From Pagrus major (lineage: Eukaryota; Chordata; Actinopteri; Spariformes; Sparidae), in the NCBI RefSeq assembly GCF_040436345.1, contig NC_133218.1, forward strand, positions 3,775,484 through 3,839,483: DNA of 64,000 bases. Direction: 5' to 3'. Position 1 is the first letter of the stretch. Every line of letters begins with the position of its first letter. The notes beneath the pieces were generated by a model. That model was given only the letters and a program-made list of their open reading frames with translations. It was not told the origin of the DNA and did not search any database. Made by a program: the position numbers and the translations under genes. Positions 11,570 through 22,963 of this stretch are shown piece by piece.

Positions 11570-13820
11570 CTTCTGTTGTGACAATAATAATAAGACATTT
11601 TACACAGCCCTCAGTGTCGACTCTGAGGGGATTCATTCTGCTGATAGTAACAGCAACAAATCCCTGCAGATACACTGTGGTCATGTGGAGAAGAAACTTC
11701 TTTTATCAAAACTTCTTTAAATAATCTGAAGTTGTAAAGATTTAATGTCCTTCCATGTACTTCTGCTTCACAGTTACATGACCAAACACCAACCCCTCCT
11801 CTGGTTAATTACCCTCTTTTCCACCCTCTTTTCTACGATGATCTTGTTTTCCTGGTTTTCCTGCTTTTCCCACCCACTTGACGTCCCCTTGAGGAGCTGG
11901 CAGCAGACTTTCAGATCCCACCATCCTCTGTTGGCTGGGAATCTGCTGCCCTTTGGTTTAAATAGCATAACCCTCTGTGTCCCATATTCCATACACAAAC
12001 AGGAAGTGAGGACCTTACTGCGGAGGGAGGATGTTGTGAAAGTGTTTATTTTTCAACTAGTTTACAGTTACTTTACATTTCACCTCCGGAATATGAAGAA
12101 ATGAGCTGGTTTATTGTGTTCGTTTAGAAACTTAAAATGTCTTCAAATAATAATAATCTTATTTCTTTCACATGGCTCCATGTGTAAGGAATGTATTCAG
12201 AAAGGGGTTTTTTCACATGTTTTTCCCATGTTGAGGAAAATCTCTGTGGAGTTTCTTTTTTATCTTCTTGTCTCACTTCATGAGAAAATGACTGCTTAAA
12301 TGGTTCCAGTGGGTCGTTTCTTCAGCATTTCCTCTTGTTAGGAATGCTTAGAGTGGGAGTGTTTCAGCGTAATAGGAAATACTTTGATTTAAGTCTGTTT
12401 CTACAAGTTATAAGATCCAGAGCAAGATCATCTCCGTCCTGTCGTTTTTCCAAAATCCTAAGAAAAAAGTGTGTGAGAAAGACAGAAACCGACAGACTGC
12501 TTGAAAGAAACATTTTTATATCTGACCTGCAAACATTATTTCACACACAATCTCACAGTAGTTTCCCCCCGATCTGGCAAATGTTTCGGAACATTTTTGA
12601 GCTCATAGTTTTGTTTTCTGCTTTGTATGAAACAATAAACACAGTCGCTGCTGGCACGCACTTTGTTGTCATTGTAGAAAACATAACAGTCCTGTGATCC
12701 AGGAGTGGCGGAGGCAATGAACTGGGGTTACTGTGTTCAACAAATGTTAGGAAGGCAGATTTTGAGCCTTGAAGTTCTCATGTAGCTGAACAATGATTAA
12801 GGCTGATGTGCAAAACACAAGCACAGCCTGCTTGCAATCGATGGTTTACATCATCACTGAGAAACCTCATTCAAAGGCCTCTGCAGTAATGCTGTGAACT
12901 ATTTCTTAAAGTGCGTCACTCAGAGGCTTGATATAGATAGTCAGTGGTCCACATCTGGACCAGGAGGTGATGGAGAGAGAAAACGGTTTGTTCCAGCTGC
13001 TGTGTTTGTTATGAGTCATCATTATGGTGTCAATGGCATCTCAAGCTAAAGACTAGTAATACACAAACTGTGTTTTGTGTTCATGAACATTTTGTCAAGT
13101 TTACACATTTCTGTATTTTCTATTCCATTCCCATACTGGATTGTAATAGGCCTTTTCACAACAGATATTGTGACATGTCATAGCAGGAGCAGCAAGCAGC
13201 AGAAGTGAAGTGGAAGCAGCGGCCAGTAAAGTATAGAGCTTAAACAATTAGTTGATTAATGGATTAAGTTAGTTGACTGAGAGAAAATTGTTTTGATAAT
13301 TGATTTAATCTCAGGTTAAGCTTGATTTATGCTTCTGCATTGAATCTCCGCCCTCTGGTAGCATCACATTTACCGGTCTCTTCTCCAGTGCTTAGCGTCA
13401 GTGGTTATACAGGAGATTGTGACCTGTAGTTTCCCCAGTAAACACACTGCATTTTTCAGCTGTTGCAGTCCCTTCTGATGCCAGCGCACATGTATAAATG
13501 AACAAGGTACTGCATAGAGCCAACATGCAACAATAAATCAGCCTTTATTTTAGAACTATTTTTGTTATATTTATATAAAATTGTAGAAAAAAGTTACTCT
13601 TTACTGCTGCGGGAGTGTGTTTTGTGCTAACCAGGTGAGCTGCTAAACAAGGTTGTTTCTGCCGTAGTGCACATTTATCAGTTCAGAGGCTGTGAACTGT
13701 GAGCGCTGCACATACTTACTCACTGTATTCAAAACCTTCATGTCTCATTCAGATGTGATAAAACACCTAGCATTATCATAATGTAAACATAAACAACAAC
13801 ATTGCTATTGTCAGTACTCA
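11570..13820. other. Intergenic, no gene seen
   Basis: No exon with recognisable protein similarity on either strand. The several open frames of 60-120 codons have no family resemblance and no splice context. 13,235-13,330 resembles part of the AT-rich ATTAATCGATTA MITE family. Confidence 0.45.
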
Positions 13821-13832
13821 CCAAGCCCCCAG

Positions 13833-14218
13833 GAAGAGCGCCAGGCTTTGAAGCCGCTTTTCCCACTACGAAAAGTGGCCAAACTGTGCAATTACATCTT
13901 CATGTGATGCACTGGGACCCAAAACTTTTTCCATAAGCTAACATTGAGAAAGAATATTTTTTTAAGTGTCACAACCCCTGCAAAATGACTTGTTTCAATG
14001 TTATAATATGAGCCATTCAGTCTAATAAAATTGTGAAATTCTAGATGAGCTTTTATTTCTATTCAAGTTAGCCGGGCGCTAAACCAGAAGTTAGTCGACT
14101 CGGTCGGTGGAAGTCTCTAGTGCGCACGTTCTACAGGCCTCACAACATGGAAAATCCAGGTAATCTTATAGCCAGGAAGTCAAGCCTTTTTGTCTTCAAA
14201 ACTCCACTGAGCAGCTTT
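13833..14218 (+). repeat. ~390-bp dispersed repeat, copy A
   Basis: This segment is homologous along its length to 28,313-28,704. Shared words include CGCCAGGCTT, ACTTTTTCC, AGTTAGCCGGGC, AAGTCTCTAGTG, GGAAGTCAAGC and CACTGAGCAGCTTT. The outer ends (GCCAGGCTTTGAAGCC and, inverted in copy B, GGCTTCAAGCGCC) are partly complementary, as in a TIR element. Both copies run in the same direction. It has no open frame of note. Confidence 0.7.
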
Positions 14219-14219
14219 A

Positions 14220-15870
14220 ATATATTGATTGCTGTCAGGATGTTAAGAGATTTTCAACAAAGATAACAAAAAATGCTTCTACTTACCTACCCTAGCTTTG
14301 AATACCTAATTTTAGCTTGGCGATATAGAACAGCTAAAAAGCTGCTGGAGCTGAGTTGGTTAGAGTTAATGTAGCTGGTAGTAATGCACATGATTGATAA
14401 AACAATTGCTTAAAAATTAAAGGATTCTCTCTGGTTGCTGTAAAATATTAACTGAACTGCTAACGAAACAACTCACTTCCACCATCATCTATTAAAAATA
14501 TGCCTCTTGTGAAAACTCCCTCTTAATAACTACATCTTCAACAGAGCTGATGGAAAATGGCAGCTGTGAAACTGCTTTGGAGTGCAGCTGTGACATCAAA
14601 TGAGAGCAATGCATTAAATTGTTATTTATGTCGCCTGCTGGAACAACTGTGTCCACTGACCAATTCCACAAAACTCTGACACTTACTGCTGTGAAGTGCT
14701 TTGACACAAATGACGTCAGATTACCATTTAAATAAACTTCATGCCAATAAAACAAAAGCAGCGGTATGTTTGATGCATGTATCGGCGTCGCAGTATATGA
14801 GGGTTGATTGATTTCCAGCAGACGTGGGAGCTTCTCCGCCCTCCTTCTGTCCTTGTTCACTCTCACAGCAGGTGTGACAATGTCTGACAAGTGTTAGGAA
14901 AAAAAGGGCAACAGATAAAATGTGGCAACCAAATGGATAACTGGTGCTATCTCTCGCTAATAGAGCATTACGGATATTATTGGTTTAAACTTCAATAAAA
15001 ATCCCTCAGATGAAGGATTCCAATTTCATCTCCACAATGCTTCTGCGGCTGAAAGACACAGCTACATACATGTCCTCAATTAGCTTTAATGTATTCGTGA
15101 AGAGGGCTATTTATTGGACAAAGTATTCATGAAACGTCACAAATGCGCCCCGCGCCTCCCTCGCTCAGTGTGTGGGTGAAAAGGCTTCAAAGTTTCCTAG
15201 GACCTCCAAATGGATGTTTGGCTGTACCACAGAGGACACGGAGAACACAAGCTAAGTGCTTTAGCAGTGGGTGATGCTAACGCGGCAGGACAGGCTCAGT
15301 GTGGCGTGAAGCAGAAGAGTGCTGTGCGAGGTGACTTATGGGACAATGGGGCCGCTTTTCGCAAATAAAACATGAGGCTTATCCAGAGCCTCTGAGCTAT
15401 ACAGTCTCGGTTTCTATCAGGTGTTTGTGTGCAGAAAGAGAGGGGGGAAAATCTGATTTAATGCTCCTGAATGGTTCAGATTATCTGGTAGACACAATAA
15501 AGGGCGATTCAGTGAAATATATTGTGTTTTTACGGCAACATGCAGAATCCTGTTAACTCATTTAAATCCAGTTTTCCACTTTGATTTCCTCTGAAGCAGT
15601 TTTAATGTTGTTAAAACCTTCTTATTCCACATAATGTGACTGTATCTTTTCGGCTTCAGCTTCTGATTGAAGCTTAATTTGTACATCTAATGAGTCAAAC
15701 CCAAGACTTTTTTTTATGGCTTTATTATATAATCAAATGGAAAATATTCTCTATATCCTCTGCATTATTTTATACACGCCCATTCCCCCCCAGTTTTGTC
15801 CAACATATTAATATCTTGAGGAACGCTGGGATCTAGACTAGAATTTGACATAAAATTCTGTGTTTTGAAC
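14220..15870. other. Intergenic; unique-looking block at about 14,900-15,330
   Basis: No coding exon is recognised. The block at about 14,900-15,330 is not obviously repetitive and is GC-richer than its surroundings, so it is a candidate conserved noncoding element. Confidence 0.35.
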
Positions 15871-16530
15871 TTTGGATGAGCAATATGACCTTTAAATAAT
15901 ATCACGATAAGATAAGTTTATATCACGATATAACATGTATATCAATATTTTGACATCTTCTTTCACAGCCCCTCATAAATGCTCGATTTAATTATTTTTT
16001 ATATGTTTTCTTCAGATCTCAGTCAGACTTAAAATACAATTTCACCAAATAGTTTTCTGGCCATATAAAGTATTGTATTTTCATGAACACATCACACACA
16101 CACACTCACACAGAGTTTTTAATTGCATGAAACAATTACAAAGTTCTCTCTTAGTGTTAAGTTTATGAGTAGGCTATTATAGGGCGCTATGCGTTACAAA
16201 CAAAATCAAATATCCCAGTATGTTTTACCAAATACTTGGAGATCAATATTGCAACATGGCTATTGGTGCTTCCACTAAATATTTTAAAAATGAGATTTTT
16301 GGTTGATAATCATCAGTAATGTGGATAAAATGACTAAAAGGGTAAAGGCAAGTATTAGAACAAGTATAACAGTTTGGTGAGTCAGAAAATTGCATCACTT
16401 TACTGTAATGCAGCCTTTAAAACCAGGAAAAGACAACACTTATGACATCACAATACAACCAACATCTATAATGATATAAAGTCACATATCATGATAACAA
16501 TATATTATCATTATATTGCCCAGCCCTAGT
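15870..16530 (-). repeat. Probable MITE of the 'GGGCTGGGCAATAT' family
   Basis: On the minus strand the sequence starts ACTAGGGCTGGGCAATATAA near 16,530 and continues through ATATCATGATATGTGAC phrases to GATATAAACTTATCTTATCG near 15,900. This start is typical of a very common fish nonautonomous element. Other material may be nested inside it. Confidence 0.4.
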
Positions 16531-16804
16531 TTAAACAGTGTTTGGCAGACCCACCATTTAGACAGTACAGTTTAAGACCACATAAAATGATGATGAAGAT
16601 GTTAAAATGTCATAAAAACTTATTTATATTGTCTTAAAGCATTAAATATAAAACAGATGTGAATGCAGGAGAGTTCAAAGTAATAGATCACTGGATACGA
16701 CCTTGATTATGGAGAGTGTCGCATATTAATCTGACATTTTAGAAATGAATCATACATTTCAATATAAGTAGATTAGTTCGGACTCATTAAGGTGAATCTA
16801 ATGG

Positions 16805-16982
16805 CTACACCACCTTTCTAACTTTAAACAGCATTCTGGGGACCTTATTTCCCTCTGATGATGGCTTGTTTATTCAGTTATGGATATCAAATACATATTT
16901 CTGAGTTTGTATTCTTACCTTATTAATATTGTAATATTACCTCTCAGAAATTATTTACCAGAACTACAAAGTGCACCTTTAA
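16805..16982 (+). mobile_element. TTAA-flanked MITE, copy 3 (5'-truncated)
   Basis: The segment matches the right half of copies 1 and 2 (TTCTGGGGACCTTATTT, CTTATTAATATTGTAA, AACTACAAAGTGCACCTTTAA) and ends in TTAA. The left half is missing. Confidence 0.6.
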
Positions 16983-18757
16983 GGGGTCAAAAGTCAAAAA
17001 TGTTGTGAACCTACTCTCCAGCTACAGTATATCCAATACTAATAATTTAGCTGAAAGAGAGCATGCACATGCGATCTTAAGAACACAACAACTTCCTGAA
17101 CTGACACCATTCAGTCCTTACAATCTACAGTATTTCCAAACTAGCAATGGTTGAGGCATGTGGGACCAACTGTGATGTTAAAGCAGAAGACAGCCACCCA
17201 GCAGGCCACAAAACAGTCCATTCAATTAATGAGAAGCAGCAGCAGCACATTTGAGTCCTAAAAGGCACTGACGTTCTGAAGCAATCTAAAAAAATAAACA
17301 TCTCTTGATAATTTCAACTATACAAGTCTCAGCTCTCAATTATGTAAGGCCTCTCTGCCGACACTCAGAGCGAAGAGGCCTGCGAGTTTAGCTCCAAACA
17401 ACGTCAAGCAATCCAACCAAAGAGACGTATGAATAAGACATACTGTAGTTCACGCAGTGCATCTACACAAAGCTATCTTTGGCTGTGAAGATGGCAGTGA
17501 CATCTTTGGGCATAAAAGGTTCAGAACTTCAGTGAGTCATTTTAGCTATTTAACCGTTTGCTTGCCAGTGTGTCACGTTTTTCAACCACTGATTCTTTTA
17601 AAGGAATTTTGGTATTTTTAGACGGCTGCATTAAAGAGTTGTGGGAAGAAGTACAGAGTGATGACGTGACACGAAACAAACGCACCCAAAAGGATTTTTC
17701 GGGCTGCTAAGTTTAGAGATTCAAATGACAGTTTTAGTAACTTAATAAATGATCTGATTTGTCTGAATTCAGCGACAAAATAAAAAAATTAAAATATCTC
17801 TACATATTTTGTTCTCAATGGGAATAATCTTATTTTGTTTTGAGCATATCCTTCATTAAGGGTTTAAAAAAGTCTCATATTCAGATAGATATGTAGCAAT
17901 AGAGCTGGACAAAAAAGGGTTAAAATCATTATCCCAGTATCAATAACAATATTTAGGCCTACTGATATAAAAATATGGTAAATGTATGCACATATTAAGT
18001 AATCAAACTAATATTTAAACTGTGCTGAACTGCTTCACTGTTTTTAATTCTTCATGTTTTCAAGCAAAAAAAAACCTCAGACAAAGAAATGTGGATTACT
18101 TTATAAGATGAAATCATTAAGAAATCAATAAAGACAATATTGAATTATCACCCGTCCCTACAAAACAGAGAGATGCAGCTTTATGACCAAAGTATGTGCA
18201 TAACTGTGTCTTCTTTTAGTAGACTGTAAAGAGAGCGGACGAGATGTCGACGTCCTGAATCCACAGACGAGTTGTATAAAGATGGAGGCCTCCTGTGCAT
18301 TAAGACCTGGTAGTACAGACTGTACGAACTGTATGTGCTGAATAAATTAATGAACACTCAGCAGCACAGTCAATATTTCATAGGCAGGGAGTGTTACTAA
18401 AATGACAAACAGAGCGTAATATAGGTCTTTTTTTAACATACTCAAAACTCAAGTATGATACAGCTTCAGACTGAAGGCAGATCTCTGCGGATCTACTCTA
18501 ATCTGCTTTATTTGTAGAAGATAATAAAATAAATTGTTATTGATCCTGCAATGGGGAAATCTATACTTATCTGTACTTGTTGTGTAGATCTGTACCTTAC
18601 TCTCAATTCAGCTGCATAAAACAGCAAAATATAAAGATCATAAAAGAAAAATATGTAGCATCCAGCCATCATCATCCAACCCATTTATTAACGGCTCACA
18701 CATTATCATCATGACCGACCTTACCTTTACTTCAGCCTGTACTTCAATACTTCAAAC

Positions 18758-19140
18758 TGGGGCTGTCAGGATGTCAGATTTCCACTATACTATTATCTTG
18801 TCCGAACGCATTAACGGTAATGATATTATCACGATATCTATAGAAATTTGGAAATTTGTTTACTGTGTGTTTTGTCTCTTTTTCGGCAAATAAATTACCC
18901 TCAAAATACAAATGTAGGGAGGTGGAGAGAGTCTGTGACTGTGACTGTAAAAATAGATAAGACAGAACAATTGCTATCATTTTCTCAACTGCTAATGAAA
19001 AGGCAAGCAGATGAACTTATAATGAACATGTTTGTTGGATTTCTCTCATGATATTATTCTGTGTGTATTATTTAACAAGATATCAATATTTCTTTTTTTT
19101 AAAATCAGGGTTAACGTGAATATCGTGATACTCCAAACCA
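18758..19140 (+). repeat. Probable MITE with AT-rich palindromic core
   Basis: It begins GGGGCTGTCAGGATGTCAGA and ends near AATATCGTGATACTCCAAAC, with repeated ATATTATCACGATAT-type words. This texture belongs to the GGGCTG(T)CA family of nonautonomous fish elements. Boundaries are approximate. Confidence 0.3.
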
Positions 19141-19371
19141 TGAGGTGCAGACAGTTTAAACAGCAGCTCACCGGCTACAGAAAGAGGCCGCAAGCTTCCC
19201 TTTAAATATAAACAAATCAGGTCATTTTTAATTCAGATCTATTCATAATTTCCCACATTCAAGAAGGTGTTGCCTCATTAAATCATTTACAGCTGTGTAT
19301 AATTCTGAAACTGGTAAAATCAGAATCAGTTGTTATTTCCCGTAATTTCATGTAGATATGCTGATTATTCC

Positions 19372-19640
19372 CTCCATTAATTGATTAATTGGTTGGTCTA
19401 TAAAACTGTTGTGTTGTCTGACCAGCAGTCCAAATCCCAAAGATATTCAGTTTAAAACAACATAAAACAGAGAAAGGCAGCTATTATGTTCAGTTGAGAA
19501 GCTGAAACCAGTGAATGTTTGACCCTTAAAAAATGAGCAAAATGATTCATCGTTTATCTAAAGAGTAAGAGGCTGTGGATTCATTTTCTGTTGATCGACT
19601 TCTCAACTACTGTTTCATCTCTCATTTCATTATAATCAGG
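19372..19640 (+). repeat. ATTAATCGATTA-type MITE, degenerate copy
   Basis: Shares CCAAAGATATTCAGTTTAAA, TTGAGAAGCTGAAACCAG and GGTCTATAAAA with better copies at 28,722-28,965 and 60,297-60,560. No coding capacity. Confidence 0.5.
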
Positions 19641-19779
19641 GCTTTAATCTAAAAGGAATTAATGCTGCCTTGAAAAACAGGTTGTTTTTCTCATCTGTCA
19701 CTAAAGCTTTGCCCTGATATCTCTATGTGCAGCTCCTCTCATCGACTGACTGGCTCTCTTTTATACTGTATATTTACCA

Positions 19780-20090
19780 TTGGGTTCAGTGTGTACAGAC
19801 ACACAGCGAAAACACAGTCGAGCTTCACTATTTTTAGATCAAATCAGTGAAGGAGTACAGCGGGAATACGTCCGTCCTCCTCAGCCGCCCCCCTCCTCGC
19901 CCCGCAGGGCTGATTGTGTTCTTATACAAAGTCAGGAAACTGTCTGGCCTTTGAGAGCTGCACTGCCTTGTTGTGAGGAAACACACTGCACGCTGGGCTC
20001 ACGTCCAGGGCCGAGCCTCAACACACAACACGGGCCGTTTCTCCACCCACGCCACTCTTACATCAGCCTGGGACCAAACGAGTAAAACAC
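19780..20090. promoter_or_regulatory. GC-richer unique block with a MEF2-type site
   Basis: A non-repetitive, GC-richer block 2.8-3.1 kb upstream of the rbpms2 start codon contains CTATTTTTAG at 19,828-19,837, an exact MEF2 consensus. Since rbpms2 acts in heart and smooth muscle, this is a reasonable enhancer candidate, but it rests on one motif and on composition. Confidence 0.25.
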
Positions 20091-20251
20091 ACACAGGAAT
20101 CATTTACTGTTACCATTATTATTATTATTATAGATTTACGGTTATAGTGTCAGAATCAGAACCATTATCTGAATGCACATAAAATCCAGTCACATCAAAT
20201 TATTTTCACGTTCTTTACAGCTTTCTTCTCTCTAAATCTTTATCATCCGTG

Positions 20252-20287
20252 TGTGTGTGTCTGTGTGTGTGTGCTTGTGTGTGTGCG
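20252..20287 (+). repeat. GT-rich microsatellite
   Basis: Interrupted GTGTGT run, visible directly. Confidence 0.8.
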
Positions 20288-20704
20288 TGGCTGCAACTGA
20301 GCAATTATTTCCTTTAACCGTAAAAAAGAGGGTTACATCACAATTAGCCGTCAATAATCAGGGTGAAACTCTTCTCAAACAAATTCAAATAGCTGCACAA
20401 TCTATTGAACTAACAATTATCAATTATTATTTGACTAATTTATTTTCATATTTTACTCACCTGAATATATAGTTTGTTTGTTTTTAACAGCAAGATTTAC
20501 ATTTCCTCTGTTTACATACATTTTTGTTATTGTTTTTTTTATTTCAAACTTGCTTTGGCAATGTGAATGTCTGTTTTCACTTGTCAGTATGGCTTCTTTG
20601 AAATGAATTCAGCCCTAATGTGAAAAGGTCTGACCTAACTACATCAACAGTTAATTATGACCATATAATCAACGGTTATCATTTATAATCCTCTATTTTA
20701 TTTC

Positions 20705-20766
20705 TCAATGTTTGCATTGTACAGCACCTTGTAACTTTGGTGTGGAACGCCACTTTATAGATAACG

Positions 20767-20800
<34 letters not shown>

Positions 20801-20801
20801 G
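20705..20801 (+). repeat. 3' tail of a fish retroposon with (TTA)n
   Basis: GTACAGCACCTTGTAACTTT, a degenerate CACTTTATAGATAA and then a TTATTATTA run to 20,800 form the usual 3' end of a common fish SINE/LINE tail. The 5' part is not recognised. Confidence 0.45.
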
Positions 20802-20802
20802 C

Positions 20803-21162
20803 CTGACAGATATATCTGTTGGTCAGTATTAGCAACTGATATTGGCCTATCAGAGATATTTCGATATGTCGATATCAGCCGATATGAAAACTTTTTGGTT
20901 TAAAAAAAAAACAGTGCAGAAAACGATGCCTGGGGTGATTTATAATTATTAGATTTCAAGTAAAGATTACTGTTTCTGTTCACTGATGTCATTTTAGATT
21001 ACAGAGAATAAAGTTTATTGTTGAGCTGTAAAATATCCTGCCTCTGTTTTGTAACAGAAGCAGGATATTTTCACAGTGTTTGATAACCACATTTGAGGAA
21101 TCAGCATAATACAGGTATCAGCATCGACCCCCAAAACTGCACATCGGTTGAGCTCTAATTAT
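20803..21162 (+). repeat. Probable TIR MITE (GATATATCGG type)
   Basis: The left end (CTGACAGATATATCTGTTGG) and the right end, which reads on the minus strand AGAGCTCAACCGATGTGCAG, resemble the inverted ends of a fish element whose interior is full of CGATATCAGCCGATATG words, as seen here. Boundaries are approximate. Confidence 0.4.
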
Positions 21163-21189
21163 TATCACTGAATCCATGTTGTTGTATAC

Positions 21190-21556
21190 AATTACCAGGT
21201 AACATCTCTGCAGACCCCTCACAACCTGGACACAAACTGTTCGAGCTCCTCCCCTCTGGTAGGCGTTACAGAGCACTGCACGCCAAAACGACCAGACACA
21301 GAGACAGTTTCTTCCCCCATGCTGTCACTCTGATGAACACTGAACAGTCAGAGTGTCAGAAAAACACGGTGCAATAACCTGTAAATACTGCTGAATGTTC
21401 TGCTCTATCTTGTACACGTTAATCTAAATTTTTCAATTTTTTTAAATTAATGATTTATGTTTATTATACTATTCCCTGTACACTGAGAGCAAAATTAACC
21501 AGAGTTAAATTCCTTGTTTGTGTACACATACTTGGCCAATAAAGCTGATTCTGTAA
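21190..21556 (+). mobile_element. 3' end of a non-LTR retrotransposon (L2/CR1-like), 5'-truncated
   Basis: In the frame starting at 21,231 the translation includes LFELLPSGRRYRALHAKTT and then RDSFFPHAVTLMN, the typical C-terminal end of L2/CR1-like ORF2. After the coding remnant comes a 3' UTR ending in TTGGCCAATAAAGCTGATTC, the usual tail of such fish LINEs. The reverse transcriptase and endonuclease are absent, so this is a dead 5'-truncated insertion. Family naming is from memory. Confidence 0.7.
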
Positions 21557-21642
21557 TATTATTACCTGTAATTAAATGTGCTACATGAATAAAACTGCCT
21601 TACCTTAAATTCCCCTTTAAATAGGCCTTACATGTTTTGGTT

Positions 21643-21977
21643 TTAAAGGTGCACTATGTAGTTTTCTGGAGGAAATTCTAATCAGAAGAGAAAGACTAAA
21701 TAAACAAACTGTCTTCGTTTTCAAGACTGAATAAACAAACTGACCTTAAAGGACAACACAGTTTCATACTGTTTTACTTCGTTTATATGTGGCGGAGCCT
21801 GCCAGCTTTCCGGCTTCAAACAGGGTTCTGGGGACCTTATTTTCTCCTGAGAACAGCTTGTTTATTCTGTTATGGAAAAAATAAGTATTTGTTTGTATCA
21901 TTGTCTCATTAATATTGTAAATATTAAAATTATGAGTTTGAATCTCTTCTCCAAAAAACTACAAAGTGCCCCTTTAA
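21643..21977 (+). mobile_element. TTAA-flanked MITE, copy 2 (complete)
   Basis: TTAA flanks both ends. The termini read AGGTGCACTATGTAGTTTT and, inverted, AGGGGCACTTTGTAGTTTT. The interior is clearly homologous to copy 1 at 1,692-2,034. It lies about 930 bases upstream of the rbpms2 start codon. Confidence 0.8.
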
Positions 21978-22254
21978 GGATCGGAAAACAGTTAAAAAGA
22001 TTAAATAAAATAAATCAAATGTGTTGCCAGGATGAAGTCACACCTTGAGCAGTTGGTACAGTGTCACAGAAACAGAGTAGAGTCCCATTTTAGTCTAGTT
22101 TTATTTTATTTTTGTTTAGTTTACAGTCACAGCAAACATGTAGCCTAAAGAAACAAGATAATTTACAACATAAATAGCGCTATGAATGAATAATAACAAT
22201 ATGATTTTAATTGTGATCTAATATAAAGTGTAGAGTGACTGAGATAAGTTACCA

Positions 22255-22680
22255 TTGGCTCTCCGGCTCCCATAGAAACGGTGATGTAGCGGCGGAGGGG
22301 CCGGCTCTTCCTGCAACAGCTGAGGCGGATCTGCAGCTTGATTACGGCTCACAGCGGACTCCAACATAATTGATGACCTAATTGAAAAGCAGGAGGAGGA
22401 GAGGGTGGAGGAGAGGGTGGGGGGCAGGAGGAGAGAGAGAGAGAGTGAGGGAGAGAGAGAGAGAGAGAGACGCGCTCCAATGAGAAAAGTTTACTTGTCC
22501 TTCCTGCGCACATTAACCCCACAGCTGAGAGCGTTGATGTGAGCGCAGAGGCTTTCTGTTTTTACGCGCACTTCTTTTCCCCCCATCTTTCACCCTCACA
22601 CACGGAGCACAAATCCACCCTCTCACCTTTAGTTTAGCGGCGTGTCTGTGTTTCTTTCCTTTTCCCTTTTCCTCCCTTTT
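22255..22680 (+). promoter_or_regulatory. rbpms2: CpG-rich promoter and 5' UTR region of rbpms2
   Basis: GC content and CpG frequency rise sharply against AT-rich flanks. The stretch holds a GGCGGAGGGG motif, two TAATTG homeodomain-type cores at 22,367-22,372 and 22,379-22,384, and a purine tract with GA microsatellite at about 22,390-22,470. No TATA box is evident. The transcription start cannot be fixed from sequence; it probably lies within 22,450-22,650. Confidence 0.5.
22430..22471 (+). repeat. (GA)n microsatellite in the rbpms2 promoter
   Basis: Interrupted GAGAGA run followed by CGCGCT, seen directly. GA tracts near start sites often affect chromatin; that role is not shown here. Confidence 0.8.
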
Positions 22681-22926
22681 ATGAATGATTCTCTCTCGCA
22701 GCAGCCATACGAAGATATCCTCGGATACCTCGCCGCCCTCGTCCGCCGCCGCGCCACGACCTCACCGCCTCGGCACATCTTCTCCGCTCAAGTTCAAGAA
22801 GCGCCACCAGGACATTCACTGCAGCTTCAGACGCACTTGGGGGAAATATCACTCGACGAAGAAAGACTTGATACTGTGTGCAGCCGCAGCCGCCGAGGCC
22901 ACCGACGATATGAGTCTCAAAACTGA
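22681..22926 (+). CDS. Upstream ORF overlapping the rbpms2 start
   Basis: The ATG at 22,681 opens an 81-codon frame that ends with TGA at 22,924-22,926, after the rbpms2 ATG at 22,910 and in another frame. A second ATG four bases later (22,685) is in frame with rbpms2. Both have a T at -3, a weak context, while the rbpms2 ATG has G at -3. The peptide has no recognisable domain. If transcription starts before 22,681 this uORF would reduce rbpms2 translation; whether it lies in the mRNA is unknown. Confidence 0.35.
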   Translation: MNDSLSQQPYEDILGYLAALVRRRATTSPPRHIFSAQVQEAPPGHSLQLQTHLGEISLDEERLDTVCSRSRRGHRRYESQN

Positions 22927-22963
22927 CGCAGAGCCGAACAACAACGTTTCCATCGAGGAGGAG
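22910..22963 (+). CDS. rbpms2: rbpms2 coding exon 1
   Basis: Encodes the 18-residue acidic N-terminus ending in EEE. The donor GTGAGT follows directly, phase 0. The frame stays open upstream to an in-frame ATG at 22,685, so a 75-residue N-terminal extension is theoretically possible but is not a family feature. Confidence 0.9.

Noticed and set aside
14492-14890. 132-codon minus-strand open frame
   Set aside because: No family resemblance, no neighbouring exons, and composition like the surrounding intergenic DNA.
22685-22909. 75-residue N-terminal extension of rbpms2
   Set aside because: In frame and open, but weak start context and no counterpart in the family; the conserved start at 22,910 is preferred.
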